21,188 bases of DNA from Lachnoclostridium sp. UBA7122 (GTDB taxonomy: Bacteria > Bacillota > Clostridia > Lachnospirales > Lachnospiraceae). The DNA lies in the NCBI GenBank assembly GCA_002493085.1, contig DKXQ01000169.1, positions 1-21,188 of the forward strand, written 5' to 3'. Shown here piece by piece: positions 6,608-13,919 of the stretch. The translations under genes were made by a program, and so were the position numbers. Every line of letters starts with the position of its first letter. The first letter of the stretch is position 1. The notes beneath the pieces were generated by a model. That model was not told the DNA's origin, made no database searches, and saw nothing but the letters and a program-made list of their open reading frames with translations.

Positions 6608-8491
6608 ATGAAGAAACAGATGAAAACAGCCGGAATAGGATTTTATATTGTTATACTGGCAATAATTTTTATTGCAGTATATGCATCAGGTGCATTAAAT
6701 AATAATTATTCAGGCTCATATAATATCAATACTTTTAAAACGGATTTAAATGCTGGCAATATTGAGTCAGTAGAAATCCTGCCTAACCAGGAGATACCTA
6801 CAGGCGAGATAAGTGTTGTACTGTCAGGAGGGGCTTCAGTCAGTTTTTATGTGTCTGATATAAAAGAGGTGGAGGAACTTCTTGAGAATGATAGCAACCT
6901 TTCAGGAAAGTATAAAATGCATGATATCCAGAAGACATCATGGATTATTACAACACTGCTTCCATATGGCCTTGGCCTAGTTGCGATATTTTTCCTGTTT
7001 TCATTTCTGTCAGCCCAGTCGTCAGGCGCAGGCGGAGGCAATGCCAAGATGATGAATTTTGGCAAAAGCCGTGCACAGCGCATAGACCCTAATGACCAGC
7101 ATGCTAAAACATTTAGTGATGTTGCAGGCCTTAAAGAAGAAAAAGAAGAATTAGAAGAGATAGTTGATTTCCTTGCCAATCCAGGAAAATATACAGGAGT
7201 AGGGGCACGTATTCCTAAAGGCATAATTTTAGTAGGCCCTCCAGGCACAGGCAAGACACTTCTTGCAAAAGCAGTGGCAGGTGAGGCAGGTGTGCCATTT
7301 TTCAGCTTGTCAGGTTCAGATTTTGTAGAAATGTTTGTAGGTGTTGGTGCTTCACGTGTAAGGGACTTATTTGCAGAGGCAAAAAGAAGTGCGCCATGTA
7401 TAGTTTTTATTGATGAGATTGATGCAGTTGCCCGCAAACGTGGTTCAGGCCTTGGAGGCGGACATGACGAACGTGAACAGACACTTAACCAGATGCTTGT
7501 TGAGATGGACGGCTTTGGTATCAATGAAGGCATAATAGTTATGGCTGCTACAAACCGTGTAGATATATTAGACCCCGCAATACTGCGTCCTGGACGTTTT
7601 GACAGGCGTGTTACAGTAGGACGGCCTGATGTAAAGGGCCGCAAGGAGATACTGGATGTACATGCTAAAAATAAGCCTCTTGGAGATGATGTAGACCTTA
7701 AGGCGGTTGCACAGACTACTGTGGGATTCACAGGTGCGGACCTGGAAAATCTGCTTAATGAAGCTGCCATTGTATGTGCCAAAAGCGGACGTAAGTTTAT
7801 AGAGCAGGAAGATATCAGCAAATCATTTATTAAAGTTGGTATAGGCAAAGAGAAAAAAAGCAAGATTATTTCTGATAAAGATAAAAAGATTACAGCATAC
7901 CATGAAGCCGGGCATGCTATACTATTCCATCTGCTTCCTGATGTAGGGCCTGTCCATATGGTGTCTATTATACCTACAGGGGCAGGGGCAGCAGGATACA
8001 CCATGCCGCTTCCGGAACAGGATGAAATGTTCATGACAAAAGGCAAGATGCTGCAGGACATTATAGTAAGCCTTGGCGGGCGTATTGCAGAATCTATAAT
8101 ATTTGACGATATCACAACAGGTGCTTCCCAGGATATTAAGCAGGCTACCAATACTGCTAAAGCAATGGTTACAAAGTACGGCTTTTCAGAAAATGTAGGC
8201 ATGATAAATTATGCTGATGAGGACGAAGTTTTTATTGGGCGTGACTTTGGACATACCAGCAGGGGATACAGTGAGGATGTTGCAAAGAAAATAGACCATG
8301 AAGTAAAGCACATTATGGATGAGTGTTATGCCAAGGCAAAGAATATACTGGAGGAGCATATAGAAATACTTCACAAATGTGCAAAACTGCTTCTTGAAAA
8401 AGAGCGGATTGACAGATTTGAATTTGAATCACTGTTTATACCACCAGCAATAGAAGATAAAGGTGAACAATGCAGTGAGGGCCTGCTGTAA
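6608..8491 (+). CDS. ftsH: ATP-dependent zinc metalloprotease FtsH
   Basis: A 627-residue hexameric membrane AAA+ protease that degrades misassembled membrane proteins and regulatory proteins, needed for sporulation in B. subtilis. There are two membrane segments (about residues 10-29 and 113-137) flanking an extracytoplasmic domain. The AAA module has Walker A GPPGTGKT (residues 210-217), Walker B VFIDEIDA and the second region of homology with the arginine finger (DILDPAILRPGRFDRR). The zinc site HEAGH is at 432-436, with a third ligand in the GASQDIKQAT segment. AAGGAG lies 8 nt before the start. It is the last gene of the conserved block, followed by a 3' region of about 240 nt before the next terminator. 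Confidence 0.98.
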   Translation: MKKQMKTAGIGFYIVILAIIFIAVYASGALNNNYSGSYNINTFKTDLNAGNIESVEILPNQEIPTGEISVVLSGGASVSFYVSDIKEVEELLENDSNLSGKYKMHDIQKTSWIITTLLPYGLGLVAIFFLFSFLSAQSSGAGGGNAKMMNFGKSRAQRIDPNDQHAKTFSDVAGLKEEKEELEEIVDFLANPGKYTGVGARIPKGIILVGPPGTGKTLLAKAVAGEAGVPFFSLSGSDFVEMFVGVGASRVRDLFAEAKRSAPCIVFIDEIDAVARKRGSGLGGGHDEREQTLNQMLVEMDGFGINEGIIVMAATNRVDILDPAILRPGRFDRRVTVGRPDVKGRKEILDVHAKNKPLGDDVDLKAVAQTTVGFTGADLENLLNEAAIVCAKSGRKFIEQEDISKSFIKVGIGKEKKSKIISDKDKKITAYHEAGHAILFHLLPDVGPVHMVSIIPTGAGAAGYTMPLPEQDEMFMTKGKMLQDIIVSLGGRIAESIIFDDITTGASQDIKQATNTAKAMVTKYGFSENVGMINYADEDEVFIGRDFGHTSRGYSEDVAKKIDHEVKHIMDECYAKAKNILEEHIEILHKCAKLLLEKERIDRFEFESLFIPPAIEDKGEQCSEGLL

Positions 8492-8695
8492 GGTGAAAAG
8501 GAGAAAAAATACGGTTTTATGGTGATATTGACGGTAGACAAAGCAAGTTATTTGTTAATATATACAAAAAATGTAAAAATTTTTATGTATATTTGTGCAC
8601 ACTTAAATGAGCAGGATTGCTATACTAATAACCGTAAACCCCAATACATTATATAGTTTTTGCTACACCCCATAAGTAACAAAAATACCTTCTCC
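8492..8695 (+). other. Intergenic region after ftsH, AT-rich, no supported gene
   Basis: Together with the terminator and promoter that follow, this fills the 334-bp gap to the next gene. It contains an AAAAGGAG without a correctly spaced start codon, and an AT-rich hairpin (ATATACA 8560-8566 with TGTATAT 8586-8592, extendable across one mismatch by the flanking A and T runs). It also holds an extended -10-like element and a short candidate RNA, listed separately. Confidence 0.6.
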
Positions 8696-8730
8696 AAAAG
8701 CGGAAGCATTTATAAAATGCTTCCGCTTTT
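8618..8730 (+). ncRNA. Candidate small RNA with two CCCC motifs
   Basis: An extended -10 (TG-C-TATACT, 8618-8626) could start a transcript near 8633 that ends at the strong terminator at 8696-8730, about 98 nt. The body is unstructured by eye and has two exposed C-rich motifs, AAACCCCAA (8636-8644) and CACCCCATA (8666-8674), resembling the anti-Shine-Dalgarno seeds of Gram-positive C-rich small RNAs. No convincing -35 is present. The same region could instead be only the 3' untranslated tail of ftsH. Confidence 0.3.
8696..8730 (+). terminator. Strong Rho-independent terminator downstream of ftsH
   Basis: AAAAGCGGAAGCATTT (8696-8711) and AAATGCTTCCGCTTTT (8715-8730) are perfect inverted repeats; the GC-rich core GCGGAAGC/GCTTCCGC is followed by TTTT. 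The A run on the 5' side means it could also terminate minus-strand transcription. Confidence 0.93.
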
Positions 8731-8754
8731 ATGTTTGAAAATTTTTTCCGCATC

Positions 8755-8783
8755 TTTACACTTTAAGATGCTAATGGTATAAT
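8755..8783 (+). promoter_or_regulatory. Sigma-A promoter of the SEC-C / signalling operon
   Basis: TTTACA (8755-8760), a 17-bp spacer and a perfect TATAAT (8778-8783), with TGG immediately before it giving an extended -10. Transcription should start near 8790, a leader of about 35 nt. The near-consensus sequence suggests constitutive vegetative expression. Confidence 0.85.
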
Positions 8784-8825
8784 GAAATAATAATTTTTCT
8801 ATTTGAGTGAAGAGAGGACATGACT

Positions 8826-9332
8826 ATGGGATTATTACAAGACTGGCGTGAATACGCATATGGTGTGGATATTAATTCAAAACCAGGAAAAGTTATCTGG
8901 GACAGGTATTTTAAAGAGGAACAAGCTGTTTATGAACAGCTTTTATCTAATCCTTCTGATATTGTAAAAGGTACAGTTAAAGAACTTGCACAGAAATATA
9001 ATATGGAACTCCGGCATATGGTGGGATTTCTGGATGGTATTAATGACAGCCTTAATGAAGCCAATCCTATTGAGGAGATGACAGAAGATACAGAAGTAAA
9101 ACTTGATATAAACTTAGAGAAGCTTTATTATAATATGGTAGAGGCAAAGGCGCACTGGCTTTATGAACTTCCAGTATGGGACAGCCTTCTGCCTGAAGAG
9201 CGCAGGAAAGAGCTCTATACCCAGCAAAAAAAGTCAGGCACTGTAGTTAAAGAGAAAAAGATTGGCAGGAATGACCCTTGTCCATGCGGAAGTGGCAAGA
9301 AGTATAAAAAGTGCTGTGGAGCTAATTTTTAG
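8826..9332 (+). CDS. SEC-C zinc-motif protein of unknown function
   Basis: A 168-residue soluble, acidic protein. Its only recognisable domain is the C-terminal SEC-C motif GRNDPCPCGSGKKYKKCC (residues 147-164), whose C-x-C-x8-C-C cysteines (C152, C154, C163, C164) bind one zinc. The motif is known from the SecA C-terminus, where it contacts SecB and the ribosome, and from many small proteins of unknown function. Residues 1-130 are alpha-helical-looking (WREYAYG, YFKEEQAVYEQLL), without a domain I recognise. ATG 8820 is also in frame but only 2 nt from GAGAGG; ATG 8826 has the right spacing (7 nt). It is the first gene of an operon with three signalling proteins, and the promoter belongs to it. 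Whether it takes part in the signalling or is just cotranscribed is unknown. Confidence 0.85.
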   Translation: MGLLQDWREYAYGVDINSKPGKVIWDRYFKEEQAVYEQLLSNPSDIVKGTVKELAQKYNMELRHMVGFLDGINDSLNEANPIEEMTEDTEVKLDINLEKLYYNMVEAKAHWLYELPVWDSLLPEERRKELYTQQKKSGTVVKEKKIGRNDPCPCGSGKKYKKCCGANF

Positions 9333-9345
9333 GAGGTCATAGAAG

Positions 9346-10818
9346 GTGTCTGCTGACAGTATAGATTTAAAACAGAGAATAAAGCGTTATAAGACGCTGC
9401 TGGAGCTGCCAGATGCAATGGTATTCTTTTTTGGGCCAGACGGATATATAAGTGAAAGAAGTACATCTGTTGTAAAGCAGCTTGATTATAATAGGGAAGA
9501 CCATTTGTATATGCAGGAAATATTCCGTTCTGTAATGAAACTTGATAATGGAAAGATAATCCTTACAGGCAAGCCAGAGGGAGAGCGTTTTGAAACGGTT
9601 GCATACAGAAAGAACCAGACTTGTATTACAGTAAGTGTGTATATAGTTTTTTTAGATGAAGAAGATACAGGATGTTATGGAATGTGTTATGCACAGAACA
9701 TAGCAAAACAGAAAGAAAAGACGAAAGAGCTCAGATATGCAAAAGTAGAAGCTGAGGAAGCACACAAAGAGCGGAATGAGTTAGTTGCCAATGTCACACA
9801 TGAACTCCGTACTCCTGTTAATGGTGTGATGGGGCTGGCAACCAACCTTTTAGACACTGGACTGTCATCTGAACAAAGGGAATCAGTTGAAATTATCAGG
9901 CAGTGCTGCACTACAATGATTAAAATTATAAATAATATTCTTGACTATTCCAAGCTTCAGGCAGGTAAGTTTACCATAGAAAATGAAGAATTTAGTTTCC
10001 ATCGGATGATGGATAATCTTATAAAAGTTAATATGCCACAGGTGGAATCAAAGAATATAAAACTTATATGTAATGTATCAGACGATATACCAGATATGAT
10101 TATAGGTGATGAATTAAGGCTTACACAAGTTCTTAACAACTTATTGTCAAATGCTATTAAGTTTACATCTGTAGGACAGATAGTTATAAATGTTGTAAAG
10201 ACTGTTGAGGTTGATGAAGAACTTGAACTGTTTTTTATGGTAATTGATTCTGGTATAGGAATAGCACAGAATGAGATGGATAAGCTGTTTAAGAGTTTTT
10301 CACAAGTTGATGCATCAATTACAAGAAGGTTTGGCGGTACAGGACTTGGATTAAATATAGTTAAAGACCTTGTAGAAATGATGGGTGGCAGTGTCAATGT
10401 TGAAAGTGAGAAAGGAAAAGGCAGTACATTTTCTTTTTCAATAAGGGTAAAAAGAGCAGATGCAGATAATACAGATATTTTAGAAGAAAGTACATATTCT
10501 TTTAATCTGGGAAGTGTATCAGATGAAGAAGAACTACAGCCAGACGAAATTTATAAGCTTGGTTCTGCGGAAAATATAAAAGAGATAAAAGCAAATATGG
10601 AAAAGCTTGTTATCTGTATAGAGATGGAGAACTGGGACAGGGCAAATACATTTGCGGAAAATATAAAACAGCTTGTTGCAGAAGATACAATGAATTTAAA
10701 AAGAAAAGCTTTCCGTTTGCAGATGACAGTAAGAAAAGGTGCCCATGAAGATGCCATTAAGCAGTATGAAGAGCTTAAAGATGCTATGAATGTAGTATTT
10801 AATAAAGAGGAAGGATAA
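9346..10818 (+). CDS. PAS-like sensor histidine kinase with C-terminal Hpt-like tail lacking His
   Basis: A 490-residue cytosolic kinase without membrane segments. Residues about 15-125 look like a PAS sensor domain (LLELPDAMVFFFGPDGYI at its start), followed by a coiled linker. The HisKA helix has HELRTPVNG with phospho-acceptor H152, and the HATPase domain (about 260-370) has the N box LNNLLSNAIKFT, G1 DSGIGI and G2 GGTGLGLNIV. The C-terminal 80 residues (about 410-490) match the helical pattern of an Hpt domain (MENWDRANTFAENIKQL), but E438 occupies the usual histidine place, so the tail cannot accept phosphate. There is no receiver domain. The start is GTG 9346, 9 nt after AGGAGG (9331-9336) and 13 nt after the SEC-C gene; it lies 4 nt before the response regulator gene, its likely partner. 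Confidence 0.9.
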   Translation: MSADSIDLKQRIKRYKTLLELPDAMVFFFGPDGYISERSTSVVKQLDYNREDHLYMQEIFRSVMKLDNGKIILTGKPEGERFETVAYRKNQTCITVSVYIVFLDEEDTGCYGMCYAQNIAKQKEKTKELRYAKVEAEEAHKERNELVANVTHELRTPVNGVMGLATNLLDTGLSSEQRESVEIIRQCCTTMIKIINNILDYSKLQAGKFTIENEEFSFHRMMDNLIKVNMPQVESKNIKLICNVSDDIPDMIIGDELRLTQVLNNLLSNAIKFTSVGQIVINVVKTVEVDEELELFFMVIDSGIGIAQNEMDKLFKSFSQVDASITRRFGGTGLGLNIVKDLVEMMGGSVNVESEKGKGSTFSFSIRVKRADADNTDILEESTYSFNLGSVSDEEELQPDEIYKLGSAENIKEIKANMEKLVICIEMENWDRANTFAENIKQLVAEDTMNLKRKAFRLQMTVRKGAHEDAIKQYEELKDAMNVVFNKEEG

Positions 10819-10822
10819 TGAT

Positions 10823-11896
10823 ATGCCTGCAAATAAGCAACAAAAACCAAATATTCTTATAGTGGATGATGTATCAGCCAACCTGGTGATTTTGTCTGAA
10901 ATGGTTAAGTCAGCGGGATATATTCCGCGCCCTGTTATAAGTGTAAAACAGGCTCTGGCAGCAATTAACCAAAAGATACCACAGCTTATACTGCTGGATA
11001 TAACAATGCCGGAGATTGATGGATTTGAGTTTTGTTCAATGCTTAAAGCCGGTGCTAAGACAAGGGATATTCCTATAATTTTTATATCTGGTTTAGACTC
11101 TGTCGAAGATAAGGTAAAGGGATTTAAGCTTGGCGCTGTTGACTACATAGCAAAGCCATTTGAAAAAGAAGAGGTAACACTTAGGCTTAATACCCATCTT
11201 AAAATTTACAAAATGCAGCAGGAGTTAGAGACATATAATAGAAAGCTTCATAAGATGGTAAATTCGCAGATACAGAAAGTTGCCGATGAACAGAAAAATA
11301 TTTTTTATGCACTGGCAAGCATGTTAGAATCAAGATATGATGATTATGAGGGCCATTTAAAAATGATAGGAGGCAATTGCAGGCTTTTTGCCATGAGCCT
11401 GCAGTTTTCACCTAAGTTTGACAAAGAAATTACAAGCAATTTTATTGACAGCATAGAAGTTGCTTCACAGCTACGTGACATAGGTACTTTTAAAATAAGA
11501 GACAATATACTTCTTAAGGAAGGTCCGTTGTCACCTGAAGAATGGGAAATTATGAAACTGCACACTGAAAAGGGAGCAAACTGTCTTGAAAAAATATATA
11601 AATACAGTGGCAATAATGAGCTTATAGGAATGGCTGTTGATATTGCAAGATACCATCATGAAAACTGGGATGGTTCAGGTTATCCTTATGGCTTAAAGGG
11701 TGCGGAAATACCGCTTTCAGCAAGAATTACAGCTATAATAGATGTATATGATGCATTAAACCATGACAGATGTTACCGTAAAGCATATTCTAATAAAGAG
11801 AGCCTTCAAATAATGCAAAGTGAAAGCGGAAGACGGTTTGACCCTGATATGATGGAAATATTTAATAAAGTACAAAAACAGATGCATTATAATTAA
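10823..11896 (+). CDS. Response regulator with degenerate HD-GYP output domain
   Basis: A 357-residue protein. The receiver domain (residues 9-125) is complete: acidic pair D15/D16, phospho-acceptor D59, S89 and K111. A coiled linker follows (about 130-165), then an HD-GYP-like domain (about 165-350). HD-GYP enzymes hydrolyse cyclic di-GMP using two or three metals. GYP-side features are kept (HHENWDGSGYP, GLKGAEIPLSARI, DVYDAL), as are the histidines in EGHLK and MKLHTEKGA. The defining HD-x-GK motif, however, reads RDIGT: R218 replaces the metal-ligand His and T222 replaces Lys. Catalysis is therefore doubtful, and it may bind rather than cleave a nucleotide or act through protein contact. 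GAGGAAGGA sits 7 nt before the start, overlapping the end of the kinase gene. Confidence 0.9.
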   Translation: MPANKQQKPNILIVDDVSANLVILSEMVKSAGYIPRPVISVKQALAAINQKIPQLILLDITMPEIDGFEFCSMLKAGAKTRDIPIIFISGLDSVEDKVKGFKLGAVDYIAKPFEKEEVTLRLNTHLKIYKMQQELETYNRKLHKMVNSQIQKVADEQKNIFYALASMLESRYDDYEGHLKMIGGNCRLFAMSLQFSPKFDKEITSNFIDSIEVASQLRDIGTFKIRDNILLKEGPLSPEEWEIMKLHTEKGANCLEKIYKYSGNNELIGMAVDIARYHHENWDGSGYPYGLKGAEIPLSARITAIIDVYDALNHDRCYRKAYSNKESLQIMQSESGRRFDPDMMEIFNKVQKQMHYN

Positions 11897-11938
11897 CAGA
11901 TTTAATTGTTCTATATCAGATTTAAGGAGGAATATACC

Positions 11939-13273
11939 GTGGATTCTATGACTGAAATCTTTTATGAGGAGGCGCTTTCTTTAGTTAATGAATTACATAA
12001 TATAATAGAGCAATATAAAGACTGCCAGGCTTATGATGAAAATTATATAAAAAAAGTTTTCCGCGTTATACATACGATGAAAGCAGATTCCACAATGATG
12101 CTTATAGATGCTATTGCTTTACCTAGCAGGGTACTTGAAAGCCTGCTTGTTTTCTTTAGGAATAATAAACTGGATATAACAGATACAGAGCGTTTTGATA
12201 AAATTATAACAACTTATGTAGAATATGTTTCAGATGATGTTGACCAGTTTGTAAAGGGAGGCAAACTGGAACAGGGCCATAAAGATTTAGAAGATAATAT
12301 TAAAAAATATCTTGAAGATTTAAGAATAGAATATAAAAAAGATGAACAAAGTGATGTGCAGACAGATTCTGTTGGGAAGACATCTTCAGGAAGACGGCAG
12401 GTATACTATATTCCCAGTGCTGTCGGACAAAGTACAGAAGAAAAGAAACCTGAAACTAAGAGTTCCCAGAAAACAAAAGAAACTAAAGAAAAGCCTGCAA
12501 AAACAGAAACTTTAACCAGACAGAATAACTTTAGTGAGCAGGTAATAATGATAAAACAAAGGGATATTGACTGTCTGAATAAGAGCATAAAGCACTATAA
12601 TGACTTTGTAAAAAATATCGAAAGAAGATTTGAAGGTGACAGGCGTATAGAGATAAGACACAGAGACCTGATGCTGCTTAAAAATATAGCAAATGAGATA
12701 TCAACTGCAGCAGGACTGCTTACAAATTCAGATTTTACAGCAATAGCCAGAAAGATGGAAGCTCTTGTGGATGAGATGTCTGTGTCACTTAAAAAACCTG
12801 TCAAACTTTTAGTAAGGGGTGAAAAAACCCTTTTTAAGAAATCTGCGAGGGAAAAGATATCAAGTGCTCTTGTACACATAATAAGAAATGCTGTTGACCA
12901 TGGCATTGAAAATATAGAAGAACGTGAACGTATGGGCAAAGCACCAATGGGTCTTATAAGGCTTAATTTTAATAACAGGGATGGCCATCTTGTAATATCA
13001 GTGGAAGATGATGGCGCTGGAATTGATAAAAGCGCAGTTCTTAAAAGTGCTAAAGAGAATAATATTTTAAAAAAGCCAGCAGAAGAGTATACAGAAGATG
13101 AGATTATGAATTTACTCTTTGCAAGTGGTGTCAGTACAACAGAAATACCAAATGATTATTCAGGGCGTGGTGTCGGAATGGATGTTATCCATCATAATAT
13201 AACTTCTCTTGGTGGCAGTATAAAGATATCCAGTAATTTTGGATATGGTACAAAAGTGGTTATGACGTTTTAA
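11939..13273 (+). CDS. CheA-like histidine kinase (Hpt + HATPase) without CheW domain
   Basis: A 444-residue cytosolic protein. The N-terminal Hpt (P1-like) domain, about residues 1-110, carries FRVIHTMKAD with phospho-acceptor H45; the usual KG after it is KA. A charged, lysine-rich low-complexity linker (about 130-200) replaces the CheY/CheB-binding P2 domain. A helical P3-like dimerisation segment (about 205-290) follows, then a CheA-type HATPase (about 300-444) with N box IIRNAVDHGIE (N317), G1 EDDGAGID and G2 GRGVGMDVI. The protein ends with the ATPase domain; the P5/CheW-like domain that couples CheA to receptors is missing, so it is unlikely to work in chemotaxis. The start is GTG 11939, 8 nt after AAGGAGG; an upstream in-frame TTG has no RBS. 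Last gene of the four-gene unit; its phosphate probably goes to the neighbouring receiver. Confidence 0.88.
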   Translation: MDSMTEIFYEEALSLVNELHNIIEQYKDCQAYDENYIKKVFRVIHTMKADSTMMLIDAIALPSRVLESLLVFFRNNKLDITDTERFDKIITTYVEYVSDDVDQFVKGGKLEQGHKDLEDNIKKYLEDLRIEYKKDEQSDVQTDSVGKTSSGRRQVYYIPSAVGQSTEEKKPETKSSQKTKETKEKPAKTETLTRQNNFSEQVIMIKQRDIDCLNKSIKHYNDFVKNIERRFEGDRRIEIRHRDLMLLKNIANEISTAAGLLTNSDFTAIARKMEALVDEMSVSLKKPVKLLVRGEKTLFKKSAREKISSALVHIIRNAVDHGIENIEERERMGKAPMGLIRLNFNNRDGHLVISVEDDGAGIDKSAVLKSAKENNILKKPAEEYTEDEIMNLLFASGVSTTEIPNDYSGRGVGMDVIHHNITSLGGSIKISSNFGYGTKVVMTF

Positions 13274-13286
13274 AAAGCAGATACTG

Positions 13287-13326
13287 CAACAGGAGTAACC
13301 AATAATCAGCATGGTTACTCCTGTTG
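13287..13326. terminator. Hairpin terminator shared by convergent operons
   Basis: CAACAGGAGTAACC (13287-13300) and GGTTACTCCTGTTG (13313-13326) are a perfect 14-bp inverted repeat between the CheA-like gene and veg, whose stop codons are 65 bp apart. The following T runs are poor (TTAT on plus, a TTTTT further out on minus), so termination may be partial or supported by Rho or convergent collisions. Confidence 0.7.
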
Positions 13327-13338
13327 TTATAAAAATAA

Positions 13339-13578
13339 TTATATAAGCTGCATCTGTACATCTTTTGTTAATACATCTGTATAGCTGAAAGAAATCGTGT
13401 GCACTGTTTTATCTAGTTTATTTTCAACCTGAACGAGAAATATGCTTGGATAAGTCTGGCATATGATGCCCTCAGTTACATCAATTTTATGTCTGCCACG
13501 GTTTGCACGGATTTTAACTTTACTGCCGATGTTTTTATCAACGGATGATTTTACCCTGTTTATATCTGTATGGCTCAT
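13339..13578 (-). CDS. veg: Veg protein
   Basis: A 79-residue small protein of the Veg (DUF1021) family, widespread in Firmicutes. B. subtilis Veg stimulates biofilm matrix expression by antagonising SinR and affects spore outgrowth; the molecular mechanism is not settled. The family core is clear: KIRANRGRHKIDVTEGII, then TYPSIFLVQVENK and FSYTDVLT, a small SH3-like beta barrel. No transmembrane segment. The start is preceded by AGGTGAAAA on the minus strand, an adequate RBS. It is monocistronic, with its own strong promoter. Confidence 0.95.
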   Translation of the reverse strand: MSHTDINRVKSSVDKNIGSKVKIRANRGRHKIDVTEGIICQTYPSIFLVQVENKLDKTVHTISFSYTDVLTKDVQMQLI

Positions 13579-13653
13579 TTTTCACCTATGCCTTTCGTTG
13601 CATGTAGTAAACATTAATGCATGTCTACAATAATCTTTTACATTACATAAGCT

Positions 13654-13682
13654 AATTTAGCACAAAATTACAAGAAAGTCAA
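13654..13682 (-). promoter_or_regulatory. Sigma-A promoter of veg
   Basis: On the minus strand, TTGACT (13682-13677) is followed after 17 bp by TAAATT (13659-13654), preceded by TGTGC which supplies an extended -10. The start point near 13647 gives a leader of about 70 nt. The B. subtilis veg promoter is a textbook strong promoter; a near-consensus element here agrees with that. Confidence 0.8.
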
Positions 13683-13859
13683 TTTTTACAGGTTTTCAGA
13701 AAAAAATCAAATGTAAAAAATAGACAATAATTTAAGCAGAAAATTTATTAAATATATAATATTTTCACAAGAAGATACAATATAGAAAATGACAGCGGAA
13801 AAGGCATTGGGAAAATATACAAAACATTACTGAATAATTAGTGCAAAATTAATAAAATG
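13683..13859. other. AT-rich intergenic spacer between veg and the exonuclease gene
   Basis: The gap between the two divergent genes is 341 bp. Apart from the two assigned promoters it is AT-rich, without supported ORFs, tRNA or clear hairpins. A perfect TATAAT at 13755-13760 on the plus strand has only a poor -35 (TTAAGC) at 17 bp and could be a second promoter for the exonuclease. Confidence 0.5.
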
Positions 13860-13888
13860 TTTAAATATTGTAATATTTGTGCTATAAC
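13860..13888 (+). promoter_or_regulatory. Putative promoter of the exonuclease gene
   Basis: TTTAAA (13860-13865), a 17-bp spacer and TATAAC (13883-13888), preceded by TGC (extended -10). The leader would be about 25 nt, just enough for the GAAGGAAG ribosome binding site. Confidence 0.6.
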
Positions 13889-13919
13889 AGATGGGAATTA
13901 GGTGGAAGGAAGTGGATAT

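Noticed and set aside
6847..8202. Long antisense reading frame (451 codons) opposite ftsH
   Set aside because: It is a shadow of the codon pattern of a highly conserved gene; it has no RBS and a low-complexity Ser/Pro/Ile composition.
8519..8656. 45-codon plus-strand ORF after ftsH, with AAAAGGAG upstream
   Set aside because: The Shine-Dalgarno sequence is about 15 nt from the ATG, the product matches nothing I recognise, and the ORF runs through the putative extended -10 and C-rich RNA. Probably chance.
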